Program-made: the position numbers and the translations under genes
Source: Eledone cirrhosa
Lineage: Eukaryota; Mollusca; Cephalopoda; Octopoda; Eledonidae
NCBI GenBank assembly: GCA_964016885.1
Contig: OZ024743.1
Span: forward strand, 170,697,833-170,761,832
DNA: 64,000 nucleotides
Direction of reading: 5' to 3'
The notes under the pieces: generated by a model
The model's input: the letters and a program-made list of their open reading frames with translations, nothing else
The model's database searches: none
What the model was told of the DNA's origin: nothing
Shown here: one piece after another, positions 11,801 through 21,664 of the stretch
Layout of the letters: each line of letters begins with the position of its first letter
Position numbering within the stretch: position 1 is the first letter of the stretch

Positions 11801-12150
11801 AGATTAATTTTATAATTTTTATGATTTCAATTAATAAGTGTTATTAAACTTATATGTTCTAGTTGTATACCTATAACTCTAATTTGGTATATGTGTATCT
11901 GTATAGTTAGTATAATATCTTTAGTTACTGCACATTATATTTTTGTCACTAATAAATTTTAATTATGTATTTAGGCTTTCATAAAATGTTAACGTTTTCC
12001 CAATAGTATTTGAATTTGTTTACATTTTCTGAACGCCTGTGATTCTTTTATGAACATATATTATTTTTATGTAATCAATTTTGATGAGATTATTATAACA
12101 GGAATGGAATATTCCAGTTATTTTAATTTAAATTCTAGTTATTCCTTTAT
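11801..12150. other. AT-rich intron DNA, no gene seen
   Basis: T-rich, stop-rich sequence up to the (TCA)n tail of the next LINE. Confidence 0.55.
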
Positions 12151-12854
12151 ATATCATCATCATCATCATCATCATCGTTTAACGTCCATCTTCCACGCTA
12201 GCATGGGTTTGGACGGCAATTTTCCCACCTGAGGCAAGATTGGTTGTCTTGCTCGTATAGGACTGTCTGGCGTGTTTTCTACGGCTGGATGCCCTTCCTA
12301 ACACCAACCACGTTTACAGTGAGGACTGGGAGGTTTTTACCATGACACCCACACGCCATCATTTGTTTCAGACTGGATGCTGTGGTACCAGCATAACTTT
12401 ACATTGGAAGGGGTGGGGGTAGTGGGGCCGGGGTGTATTTTTGTTACAGGTGCCTACTTACTGTAGGTTTCGCTTTATACTTAGGCAAGGCGGGTCTTCT
12501 GTATTACTGTGTATCGCCAAAGATCTCGGTCCAGTGACATTGTCTTGGAGAGGTGTAAGTGTGTGAGGTCAGAATTTAGCAAGTCGTCCCAGGTTTTTCT
12601 GGGTCTGCCAACTCCGTGGCTACCGTCTATTTTTATCGCCCTGCACTTTTTTATACAGCTGTCGTCTTTCATGCGCATCACGTGACCATACCACGTAGTC
12701 TTCTCTCGAGTAAACAGCATCTGATTCCTCTTATTCGTAATTTCTGTTCGTATGCAGGCATCATACAGCCTGCCTTTCATTTTTAGTGAGAACCCTTTAG
12801 CAGCCAATAGTGGTATAAGCTCTCTGAACTTTTTCCATCCCGTTCTGACTCTAG

Positions 12855-13793
12855 CTACTGTACTTTCGGAGCACCCTCCACCACTGCAGATTTAGCACCC
12901 AGGTAACGGAAGGAGTCCACTATTTCTATAGAACCATCTGTGCAATGGAATGAGCTAGTATTTTGTGGGCACTTGCTGCTACTTATTGCACCAGAGCACC
13001 GGCCACATATAAAATCTATATTCTTAGTTAGCTTACCTGTGATCCCACTACATCTTTTATGCACCCATACTTTGCATTTGGGAAATAAAATGGAGTTTCT
13101 GCCTACTCCTTTCCTACACACTGAGCATGGCCATTTCCCAGATGGGACTGGTGCCCTATTTTCCTTCCTACAAACTAGAACTTTAGTCTTCAACAGGTTA
13201 ATTTTAAGGCCTTTTGATTCTAGGCCATGCTTCCATATTTGGAATTTCTTCTCTAGTTCGGCCATTGATTCAGCTATGAGCATTAGATCATCTGCGTATA
13301 GGAGTTCCCATGGGCAGCCGGTCTTGAACTCCTCTGTTATAGCCTGAAGAGCACCAACCTTCACGCTAAACTCTTCACTATATTCGTTGTTAATTCTAAC
13401 CTTGCTGACTGTTTCTTTATACATGGCTTGTATAGCTCTCACAAGCCATTCATCAACACCTAGTTTTCTAAGAGGCCACCAGATAATGGGGTGGGGGACT
13501 CTGTCAAAGGCTTTCTCCAAGTCAACAAAAGCTAAGTATAGGGGTTTACTTTTAGCTAGGTACTTCTCCTGTAGTTGTCGTACAATGAAAAGAGCGTCTG
13601 TGGTACTTTTACCTGACACAAACCCGAACTGCATTTCATCTAGATCAATTCGCTCTCTGATTAGTTGCGCTATTACTTTTTCTGTGACCTTCATGACCTG
13701 GTTGATTAATTTAATGCCTCTATAGGGAATCTCCTTTACCCGTGTAGCAGTTAATGATGCTGCTGCTACGCCAGTCCTTCGGAACGACCCCAT
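12855..13793 (-). CDS. Family-B RTE polyprotein segment: RT core plus PHD-like finger
   Basis: This is an open frame of 312 residues. RT motif A is visible as LAFVDLEKAFDRVP, and the catalytic motif C is YADD in ELLYADDLMLIAESMAELEKKF. The segment between them carrying motif B (QGSVLSPLLF in sister copies) is deleted, so this RT is inactive. Downstream is a zinc-finger segment starting WPCSVCRKGVG and ending CGRC, with VHKRCSG in its centre. One Cys of the expected C4HC3 set is replaced by Phe (ILFPKC). The frame ends after VDSFRYLGAK, the entry to the C-terminal domain. RTE proteins nick DNA and copy their own RNA at the nick; the role of the finger is unknown. Confidence 0.75.
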   Translation of the reverse strand: MGSFRRTGVAAASLTATRVKEIPYRGIKLINQVMKVTEKVIAQLIRERIDLDEMQFGFVSGKSTTDALFIVRQLQEKYLAKSKPLYLAFVDLEKAFDRVPHPIIWWPLRKLGVDEWLVRAIQAMYKETVSKVRINNEYSEEFSVKVGALQAITEEFKTGCPWELLYADDLMLIAESMAELEKKFQIWKHGLESKGLKINLLKTKVLVCRKENRAPVPSGKWPCSVCRKGVGRNSILFPKCKVWVHKRCSGITGKLTKNIDFICGRCSGAISSSKCPQNTSSFHCTDGSIEIVDSFRYLGAKSAVVEGAPKVQ

Positions 13794-14437
13794 TCTGTAT
13801 GCCTTGGTTTACTATCCGGGTGACCATAGTGTGTCCCACCGTTCCAGATGCTTTCAGCTTTTCAGCAACTATTTCTGAAGGCCCAGCCGCCTTACCCGTC
13901 TTCATATCTTTGATTGCCTTACTTATTATACTACCTTCAACTAGCACTGCTGGTCCCTCTATTGGATCGATGTGGGGGAGACTGTCTTTCTCCAATTTAT
14001 TCTCCTCATTTAGTAGCCTTTCGTAGTGACACTTCCAGCTACCTTCTTATCAGCGTCAGTGATGGCAAGTACATCATCATCATTAAGGACACACTTCTCC
14101 CCGACAATATCACTGTTTTCCTTGACACATTGCCTAGCAATCCTGAACACCTCACGTTTTTGGTCCTCGCGTTGTAGAACATGCTTGAACTTTCTTTCCT
14201 CTGCTTCCCTTCTTGCGAAGTACACTTGTCTCCTAGCTTCCCTCCTGGCCACTTGATAGTCTTCTCTACTTCCCCCATCCCGCCATACTTTCCAAGCCTG
14301 CTTTTTGGCCTTAATTGACTCTTCCACCTTACTGTTCCACCACCACGTTACTCTCCTCCTGCCTATAGGCCTGCTCCAGCCACAGACATCATCTGCCGCC
14401 TTCAGCAAGTTAGCTTTCAGGAATTCCCACTGTTCCT

Positions 14438-15052
14438 CTATATTGTACGACTCTGCTCTTCCTTACTGTCAAAAGCATCAAGTAATATGCTTTTAAATTT
14501 ATTACTGGTTGTGGGGTCCTTTAGCTTCCATATTTTTCTCCTGAGGATAGTCCTCCTCTGTTGTCGAGTACGTCTTGTCCTGACTATGAGTCTATGTTGG
14601 AAGGTGCATTCTTCATGGGGGGGGGATTTAGTGTTTACAACAGACACTCTATCATGTCTTCTGGTAAGGATATAATCTATCTGACTGGTGTGTTCCCCTG
14701 ATCTATAGGTGATCAAGAGATTGTCTTGTTTTTTGAAGTTAGTGTTACAGACAGTTAGGTTATTTGCGTCACAGAATTCCAGGATTCTGGCGCCTTCCTC
14801 ATTTCTAGTACCAAACCCATAGCCTCCATGGATTCCATCATAGCCATCACAATGTTGTCCAACATGACCATTTAGGTTGCCAGCAATAATTGTGTAGTCA
14901 CTGTCGGTTATTTGGGAGGTCATGAGCATCAATGTCTCATAGAATCTGTTTTTTATAACGCCAGGCAGTCCGGATTGGGGTGCATACGCAGATATTACTG
15001 TCACAGTAGTTCTATTTAGGACAAGTCTTATTTTAATTATTCTGTTGTTCAC
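14438..15052 (-). CDS. Family-B RTE endonuclease segment
   Basis: This open frame of 204 residues covers the central and C-terminal parts of an exonuclease-endonuclease-phosphatase (EEP) fold nuclease. The visible motifs are VISAYAPQSG, AGNLNGHVGQ (the usual GDFNGHVG with the Asp lost), FCDANNLTVCNT, TYRSGEHTSQIDYIL and QHRLIV. The N-terminal block lies out of frame to the right (15060-15260). The enzyme nicks the target strand to start target-primed reverse transcription. Loss of the Asp in the D-x-N motif suggests an inactive copy. Confidence 0.75.
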   Translation of the reverse strand: MNNRIIKIRLVLNRTTVTVISAYAPQSGLPGVIKNRFYETLMLMTSQITDSDYTIIAGNLNGHVGQHCDGYDGIHGGYGFGTRNEEGARILEFCDANNLTVCNTNFKKQDNLLITYRSGEHTSQIDYILTRRHDRVSVVNTKSPPHEECTFQHRLIVRTRRTRQQRRTILRRKIWKLKDPTTSNKFKSILLDAFDSKEEQSRTI

Positions 15053-15498
15053 TCTATTTACGTCTATTATCTACCCATTTTTCTGCTAACATGATTCCTA
15101 CCCTACCAAGCCCATTGTCATTTCCCACCCAGAAAAGCTTATTAGCATCGTTTTTTACCCACAATGAATCTAGCAGACCCACGCCTCCACCTGGTCTCTT
15201 GGATACAGCAAATATCAACCTCCTTACATTCAAGCATTTCTACAACCTCGTGAGGGGGCTGGGGTTGGGGTTATGTTGGCCATCCGCGGCCGAAACAAAG
15301 AGGAGGAGTCCTTGTCTTTTCGTTCGGCAGCATGAGGTGAATTTGTCTTTATCTTTGGCATTGTCACTCAGTGTCCAGATTTTTTCAGTCTCTCCAGAAT
15401 TTCCTAGTCCATCCATCATATCGAAAGGCAACCGGAAGAAGTGCTAGCATAGGCCGCTGACTTATGATTGGTCGAAATAATGGGGTAGTTAGCGAGAA

Positions 15499-16115
15499 GG
15501 TTTAAATAAAATCCTCAAAATTTGGGCATAATTGGACAAGCATATAACAGTAATAATCGAATAATATTTTTAGTACAACCTGACAGAATTATAGAATAGC
15601 ATATAACAGTAATAAGTGAATAATATTTAGAACAACCTAACAGAATTATAGAATAGCATTGAGATGGACCGGGAAATGGAGAGAACGAAAGAAAATGGCA
15701 TTCTACATTACATTTTCACAGGAGAACGAACAGTGTGACCATTAATAAGATTTGACAAATTCTGAGATTTGTACCTGTAACAGGTTTATTTTATATTTGG
15801 TGAGAAGGGGGGGGGGGTAAAGATTAGGAGGGGCAAGAAGGCCATTTTATAAACCCTAGGATTTTCGGCCAAAATTAAATGAACGAGACCGAGGAAGAGG
15901 TTATAAAACATCAGAATTTTCGGCCAAAATTAAACAGCGAGATTGTTATTTTAGAAAAACAAACGAGGTTTAAATAAAATCCTCAAAATTTGGGCATAAT
16001 TGGACAAGCATATAACAGTAATAATCGAATAATATTAAGTACAATCTGACAGAATTATAGAATAGCATATAACAGTAATAAGCGAATAATATTTAGAACA
16101 ACCTGACGGTTGTAT
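15499..16115. repeat. Pair of direct repeats around a G-rich spacer
   Basis: The block at 15499-15655 (starting AGGTTTAAATAAAATCCTCA) recurs at 15965-16110. Each copy also holds an internal near-duplicate (CATATAACAGTAATAA, then a GAATAATATTTA stretch). The spacer contains a run of G (15807-15817) and a smaller duplication around TTTTCGGCCAAAATTAAA (15868-15890 and 15918-15940). I do not recognise the family, and no coding potential is visible. Confidence 0.6.
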
Positions 16116-16269
16116 ATATATACATATATAAACAATGAGTTATATGCTTTGTTGATAAGTATTCAGCAGAGTTATGTGCATAACAGATATGAAGCACTCT
16201 ACCAATAAACTTTATCTGGAGTATTATAATAATAATAATAGTAATAAATGGAAAATATATCACTATAGC

Positions 16270-16385
16270 ATCATATTTATTTCATTATATATATTTCAAG
16301 GATACTAATTTATAGTATGCTTTCATCAGATAAAATACAATATTTGATGTATAAGATAGTGACATACCCCCAAAATAGACCTTAT
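16270..16385 (+). repeat. Foldback-family terminal fragment
   Basis: This segment contains TATATATTTCAAGG, then GCTTTCATCAGATAAAATAC and GTGACATACCC, matching the outer end of the palindrome arm at 45790-45890. It stops before the inner part of the arm. Confidence 0.6.
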
Positions 16386-16403
16386 AGGGTCAACTTAAAA
16401 TGT

Positions 16404-16463
<60 letters not shown>
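16404..16463. repeat. TA microsatellite
   Basis: About 60 bases of pure (TA)n lie directly against the 3' tail of the next LINE. Short Tyr-Ile open frames across it are artefacts. Confidence 0.95.
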
Positions 16464-16464
<1 letters not shown>

Positions 16465-16465
<1 letters not shown>

Positions 16466-17613
16466 ACCACCACCACCAACGTTCAACGTCCGTGTTCCAC
16501 GCTTGCATGGGTCTGGACGGGGGTTCTCCCACTTGAGGCAAGAGTGATTATCTTGCTCGCACAGGAATATCTGGCGGGTTTTCCACAGCTGGATGCCCTT
16601 CCTAACACCAACCACATTTACAGTGTGGGGCTGGGAGGTCTTTACCGTGTTGCCTACACGGCCACATTACAGCGTGGACTGTCTGGCGGGTTTTCTACAG
16701 CTGGATGCCCTTCCTAACACCAACCACATTTACAGTGTGGGGCTGGGAGGTTTTTACCGTGTTGCCTACACGGCCACATTACAGCGTGGACTGTGTGTTT
16801 TTTGACGTGACACCTACACGATCTCATTTGTTTCGGCCTGGATGTTGTGGCACCAACATAACTTTACATTGAAAGGGGCGGTGTGGATGGGGTGGGGTGT
16901 ATTTTGTTAGAGATGCCTACTGACTGTAGTAGGTTTTACTTTGTATTTAGGTAACGCGGGTCTTCTCTATTACTGAGTACCGCCAAAGGTCTCGGTCCAG
17001 TGACATTGTCTTGGAGAGGTGTAAGTGTGTGAGGTCGGAATTTATCAGCTCATCCCAGGTTTTTCTGGGTCTGCCTATTCCGTGGCTACCGTCTATCTTT
17101 ATTGCTCTGCACTTTGTTATACAGCTATCGTCCTTCATGCGCATCACGTGACCATACCAACGTAGCCTTCTCTCGAGTAAACAACATCTGATCCCTCTTA
17201 TTTCTAATTTTTTCCTTAGTTCGTTTATGCTTTGCCGTTCACGTATATTACTATTACACATCCAGCGGAGCATGCAAGCTTCGTTTCTCTCTAGTCTGCG
17301 TATATCCTCTGCGCACAATGCCCAGGTCTCACTGCCATGCAACATTGCTGTTCGTATGCAGGCATCATACAACCTGCCTTTCATTTTTAGGGAGAACCCT
17401 TTAGCGGCTAATAGTGGTATAAGCTCTCTGAACTTTTTCCATCCAGTTCTGACTCTAGCTACTGTACTTTCAGAGCACCCTTCCTCACTGCTGATTTTGT
17501 CACCCAGGTAACGGAAGCTGTCCACTATTTCTATAGAACCCTCTGCGCAGTTGAAAGAGCTAGTATTTTGTGGGCACTTGCTGCTACTTATTGCACCAGA
17601 GCACCGGCCACAT
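16465..17613 (-). mobile_element. RTE family-B LINE, 3' part
   Basis: The 3' tail is (CCA)n-like (16463-16480) rather than (TCA)n. The 3' UTR contains a 112-bp tandem duplication (16571-16682 and 16683-16794) with the GCTGGATGCCCTTCC block in both copies. The coding part at 16947-17525 is open, and the copy is cut at 17613 inside the finger region by a TA microsatellite. Confidence 0.85.
16947..17525 (-). CDS. Family-B RTE C-terminal domain, intact frame
   Basis: This is an uninterrupted frame of 192 residues: MDSFRYLGDKISSEEG, then GWKKFRELIPLL, YDACIRTAMLHGSETWAL, RRLERNEACMLRWMCNSN, RRLRWYGHVMRMKDD, GRPRKTWDELI and LSKTMSLDRDLWRY. This domain follows the RT in RTE/BovB-type LINEs; its biochemical role is poorly defined. 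The arrangement is conserved in all A and B copies. The finger upstream is truncated. It is the least damaged coding piece of family B in the window, but it has no RT attached. Confidence 0.8.
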   Translation of the reverse strand: MDSFRYLGDKISSEEGCSESTVARVRTGWKKFRELIPLLAAKGFSLKMKGRLYDACIRTAMLHGSETWALCAEDIRRLERNEACMLRWMCNSNIRERQSINELRKKLEIRGIRCCLLERRLRWYGHVMRMKDDSCITKCRAIKIDGSHGIGRPRKTWDELINSDLTHLHLSKTMSLDRDLWRYSVIEKTRVT

Positions 17614-18329
17614 GTAAATATATATATATATATATATATACCATGTCATCTATGTAGATAGTTTGAGGGTCTAAGGTTGAGGGATTACAGGAGAGGGTGG
17701 GGCATGGCCTATTATGTAGTGGGGTCATATTCACTGCAGATAATAATAGCTTTGGCTTGATTATATAGAAACTACATAATATGACAACTGCTGCTTGATA
17801 ATGTTTGTCTACCCCATTAGGTGGCTATTACAGTCTGGTTGCGAAACCTTAGCTTGGAACAATAGATGGACTGCGAATGATTTGCCGAATTTGGAAGGTG
17901 AGTATGGTTTGTTTGGCAGGAGTCATGGGTACAGGTTGGTGTTCAGTTTAGGATATTTGCTGAGAGTGAGTAGACTGATCGGAGCAATAATGGTCTTATT
18001 TATATATATATAAACTAAGTTATCTCGAATATCAAGTTTGAAGCATGAGTGTAGTAGAATTCATAGAATAATGAGAAGAACTCAATTCAAGGAAGCTGTT
18101 CAAACAGTAAAATGTCATCAATGACATCGTCGGTTAAAATTTACCTCAAAGGATAGAAATCAGTGGCTAAATTTTAAATATCCCAAACATCCTTACTCTT
18201 TTCTTTAACACCCACCTCTTCATGGACACTAAACTTCCTTCTCCTTCCTTTTCATTCTTATTTTTATTTTTATTATTACTATTATTCGTATTTTTATTTT
18301 TATTTTCATTTTTCATATTTTCATCTTTC
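17614..18329. other. Unassigned intron DNA with a possible RT-motif relic
   Basis: After a TA run (17616-17640), the minus strand at about 17690-17640 can be read as IYIDDMVY, which resembles an RT motif C, but neighbouring RT motifs are not convincing. The rest, including TATTTT/TTATTA low-complexity at 18240-18320, shows nothing I can name. Confidence 0.3.
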
Positions 18330-18800
18330 TTTGTACTGCCTATCTGACCCCTTTCCCTCTGTTCCGCCATCACATACTTTCATCTCCTGTTCCGCCATCA
18401 CATCCTTTCATCTCCTGTTCCACTATCACCTCTACTCATCTCTGCAATCTCACCCCAACGCCCTCACATCACCATATAAATGTCAGTGTCTAGGAACCAG
18501 CCAAAACACCACCTCTACCCCACAATCTTTCTTTCACCCCCTTAACTCCTCTCTTCCTTATAATTCTTCCCCTCACCTATCCCACATACCCAACCATTCC
18601 TTCTAGCAAAACCACCAATGAAAATGAAGTAAAACTGACCACCATAAATGAATGAGAATTGTTATATACTTTTACAAAACCATAAGAGAATCATTCTGTC
18701 ATTACCATAACAAAAGTCCAACAAGCTTTTGATTTCAGAGTCGGGCCAGATCGATACAGATCAAGCCTTGAGTTGATCAATCGCGAAACATGCATCTTAC
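18330..18800. other. Pyrimidine-rich region, possibly a PLE 3' relic
   Basis: There are three imperfect 28-bp tandem units (GTTCCGCCATCACAT...CATCTCCT) at 18360-18445 and a C-rich stretch to 18600. At 18760-18795 the sequence TTGAGTTGATCAATCGCGAAACATG resembles the structured motif near PLE 3' ends. The assignment is tentative. Confidence 0.3.
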
Positions 18801-19328
18801 CTCAATCTATAATATAATAAAGGGAGGAGTGCAGGACAGCGCCTGTTTTAAATTTTTTTATCCCATTAGTAAAATAAGTTGGATTACTTTGAATAAATAA
18901 TGAATGAATATTATGTAATTTATCTACTAAATTTCGTAGCTTTTGATAAAACATAAATATTCTTATATATAAGATTCACTTCTTTAAAATTTTTAAATGT
19001 CAACACTTCAGGTTAGCGTCCATTATATTATAACACTTATTACATCGCTTACATAAACGTTCATATACTTGCATCGTTATATAAGGTTTATATTTCCATC
19101 ACTAATTTTCTCCTTTTTCGTTTACATAACATTTTAGTTTATTATATATGCTGTTTATATATAATATCGTCTTTTTTTAACGTATCATGGATTACTTTAC
19201 TGATTACAGAAGAGAGTGTAACACAGACTTCATTCAATTTCTGTGCATATTTTCAATTACGATTTCATTTGACGTATCATATCTACATGTATATATATTT
19301 GTGTATATCAATATGCACACTACACATG
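18801..19328. other. AT-rich intron DNA, no gene seen
   Basis: T-rich sequence with frequent stops. I identify no repeat or coding signature. Confidence 0.55.
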
Positions 19329-19366
19329 CTAGCAGAAAACCACCCGAAGGGTGGTTTTTCTGCTAG
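19329..19366. repeat. Perfect short hairpin
   Basis: CTAGCAGAAAACCACCC and its complement GGGTGGTTTTTCTGCTAG flank a GAAG loop, giving a stem of about 17 bp with one bulged base. No second copy was seen in the window. It may be the core of a miniature palindromic element. Confidence 0.6.
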
Positions 19367-19400
19367 TAAACTTAATGAAGATCTGACACTTCATCCTTTT

Positions 19401-19403
<3 letters not shown>

Positions 19404-19447
<44 letters not shown>
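19404..19447. repeat. TG microsatellite
   Basis: About 44 bases of (TG)n lie immediately upstream of a LINE 3' fragment. Confidence 0.95.
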
Positions 19448-19450
<3 letters not shown>

Positions 19451-19587
19451 CGTTGTTGGCTTTAGGAAGGGCATCCAGCTGTAGAAACCAAGCCAGAAAC
19501 AGTTCTGTATGAGTAAGACATGGTCAAGACAATTCGTCTAACCCAACTAACATGGAAAATAGACATTAAATGATGATGATGATGATA
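19448..19587 (+). mobile_element. RTE family-B 3' UTR and (ATG)n tail fragment
   Basis: The sequence is TTAGGAAGGGCATCCAGCTG, then AACCAAGCCAGAAA, TAACCCAACTAACATGGAAA, ATTAAATGATGATG. It is a strongly 5'-truncated copy with no coding part. The exon at 19633-19829 begins 45 bases further on. Confidence 0.8.
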
Positions 19588-19632
19588 TAAATATATGTAT
19601 GTATCTACATATATATATATTAACATACTTAC

Positions 19633-19829
19633 CCATCTCCATCTCGCTGTTGTCTTGGAGTGAAGAGCTGGTCATTTTGTTGTTCGATATGTGCAGCAGT
19701 GATATTGTTTGCATAATGGCTGGTAATATTGTTGTATCGCTGCTTCATTTTTAAGTCCTCTAATGTACTCTTGGTAATGTTGATCTCCAGGATGTACTGT
19801 TTACGTTCATCATTGGCTTTATGATATGC
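19633..19829 (-). CDS. CCDC169: CCDC169-like coiled-coil protein, exon 5 of the six seen
   Basis: On the minus strand a TTTTAG acceptor opens a 197-bp frame without stops and a GTAAGTATG donor closes it. The peptide begins AYHKANDERKQYILEI, continues with a helical, charged stretch (TLEDLKMKQRYNN), and ends in a Gln-rich piece (EQQNDQLF). It joins the preceding exon in phase 0, giving the junction LDQESK-AYHKANDER. From memory, vertebrate CCDC169 has a very similar LEQESKAYQK..NERR segment, and this is the strongest basis for the name. CCDC169 is a small, poorly studied coiled-coil protein; no function can be read from the sequence. Confidence 0.7.
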
Positions 19830-19874
19830 CTAAAATTTTAAGGCAGATTATCTTCACTTAAACTATCATAGATA

Positions 19875-20175
19875 TGATCTGAATGAAGAATGGTGAAGAT
19901 CATGGAATGAATCCAAATTTGCCAACCAAGACCTTCCTAGAGAGCAATGAGTGTGCCTTAATCGGATCTGCACAACACATGCTAGGACAGCCCATCATCT
20001 CCATCAATGTAAAATGACAGACAACCCAGGGTGTGACTGTGGGGACCCTGACAGGACAGTGCTGCATGTTGTTCAAGATTGCCCCCTTAGACATTTTCCC
20101 AGTGGTCTAGAGGCAATACATAATACTACTAATGACACCTTAGTCTAGCTCACCAATCTCAATCTGTCTCTCTAG
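19875..20175 (+). mobile_element. I/Jockey-type LINE, C-terminal zinc-motif fragment
   Basis: Plus-strand reading gives LNRICTTHARTAHHLHQC, then MTDNPGCDCGDPDRTVLHVVQDCPLRHF. The C-x-C-x9-H-x4-C arrangement after the RT or RNase H region is typical of R1/I/Jockey-clade LINEs. A single stop splits the reading. The rest of the element is absent. Confidence 0.65.
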
Positions 20176-20281
20176 TAATTGTGCATATGTCATACAAGAA
20201 GTTCACTTAAACTGGCAACATTTTATGGAATTTTTACATGCAATACAAAATTAAAAATAAATAATAGTAACACATGAAAAG

Positions 20282-21660
20282 ATGTGGAAAATATGGCTAT
20301 ATCTCTTGTGTACCTACTGTCTGCATTTGGTGCAATGGATAGAGTTTCTGCCCATTCTTTTCTTTCATATTGAGCAGGGCCATTTCCCAGAGGGGGATCA
20401 GGGTTCTGTTTCCTCTACTGCTCACAAGGAGTTTGGTCTTGGACAGGTTGATTTTGAGGTCTTTTGTTTCCAAGTTGTGCTTCCATCTCTGAAATTTTTT
20501 TCTAACTCTGCCATAGACTCGGCTATGAGGGTAAGGTCATTGGAATATAGTAATTCCCACTGGCAACTGGTCTTAAACTCCTCTTTTATAGCCTGTAGTA
20601 CGATGATAAAAATGAGACGGCTCAGAACAGAGGCCTGGTGGACACCAACCTGTATGTTAAATTCCTCGCTATAGTCATTGTTAATCCTAACTTTGCTGAC
20701 TGCTCCCCTATACATGGCTTGTACAGCCTTCACAAGCTATTCATCAACTCCTAGTTTTCTAAGAGCCCACCAGATTATGTCATGGGGCACTCAAAAGCTT
20801 TCTCTAGATCAACAAATGCAGGTAGAGTGGTTTACTTTTAGCTAGGTACTTTACCTGTAACTGCTTCACCAGAAAGAGAGGAGCATCAGTGGTGCTTTTA
20901 CCTGGCACAAACCCAAACTGCACTCATCTAGATTTACCCGGTCCCTAATCAACTGTGCTATAACTCTTTCTGTTACTTTCATGACCTGGTCCATCAGCTT
21001 CATGCCTCTATAGTTTCCTCTATCTAGTTTCCTCTATCTACCCTTGTAGCAGTTGAGAATGATGCTGCTGCGAAAAATCATTTAGTATGACACCATCTAG
21101 TATTACTTGGTTTACAATACATGTGGTTAAGGTATGACCTACCGACCCAGATGCTTTAAGCATCTTGGAACCTATTCTTGATAGACCAGCTGCTTTCCTG
21201 GTCTTCATATCCTTAATTGCCTTACTACACTGCTGCTGACTTGTACTGCTGGGCCCTCTATGGGATCCTCTTGGGGTAGGGTCTCTTTCTCCTATGCATT
21301 CTCCTCATTTAGTAATCTTTCATTATGGCTTTCCATGCAGCTTTCTTCTTGGCACTTGTGAGGGCAAGTGCACCTTTATCATCTCGGACACACTTCTCTC
21401 CAATGACATCACAATTCTCTCAGACACACTGCCTCGCAATCCTGAACAACTCCTGTTTCTGGTTTTCATGCTACAAAACATGCTTGAATTTTCTATCCTC
21501 TGCTTCTCTTCTAGTGTCCCTTCTCATCTCTATGTAGTGTACTCTGCTTCTTCCATTCTTCCTTTGTTTCCATGCCTGTCTCTTGGCCTTAATTGTCTCA
21601 TTCTACCTTATTGTTCCTCCACCAAGTCACTCTCCTTCTCCCTGTAGTTTTGCTCTGGTA
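20282..21660 (-). mobile_element. RTE family-B LINE, internal part (linker to finger)
   Basis: On the minus strand, 21660-21290 is the basic linker, 21200-20750 the RT N-terminal part (KVTERVIAQL-like, FGFVPGK-like, FVDLE-like in pieces), and 20733-20422 the RT palm (MKAVQAMYRGAVSKVRINNDYSEEFNIQVGVHQ, then LLYSNDLTLIAESMAELEKNF). The catalytic YADD has become YSND. The finger region reaches 20282, where the copy stops without a tail. Its right end abuts a PLE at about 21661. Confidence 0.8.
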
Positions 21661-21664
21661 TAAC

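Larger units (their letters stand above)
12153..15440 (-). mobile_element. RTE family-B LINE, near full length, minus strand
   Basis: The (TCA)n stretch at 12153-12176 is the 3' tail. The 3' UTR is at 12177-12480. Coding parts, in protein order (right to left), are: endonuclease about 15260-14440, basic linker 14408-14010, RT 13995-13270, PHD-like finger about 13150-13010, and C-terminal domain 12900-12481. The 5' UTR reaches about 15440. At least five frameshifts or stops separate the pieces. It is the most complete family-B copy here and serves as the reference for the others. Confidence 0.85.

Noticed and set aside
12940..14256. Several plus-strand frames of 76-135 codons
   Set aside because: They are antisense to the family-B LINE and contain no known domain; the minus strand carries RT and endonuclease motifs.
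16317..16717. Frames rich in Tyr-Ile
   Set aside because: They are produced by translating a TA microsatellite. The same applies to 33816-34058, 45613-45828 and 47002-47243.
17614..17700. RT motif C (IYIDDMVY) as a further retroelement
   Set aside because: Only one short motif beside a TA run; no motif A or B in register, so chance cannot be excluded.
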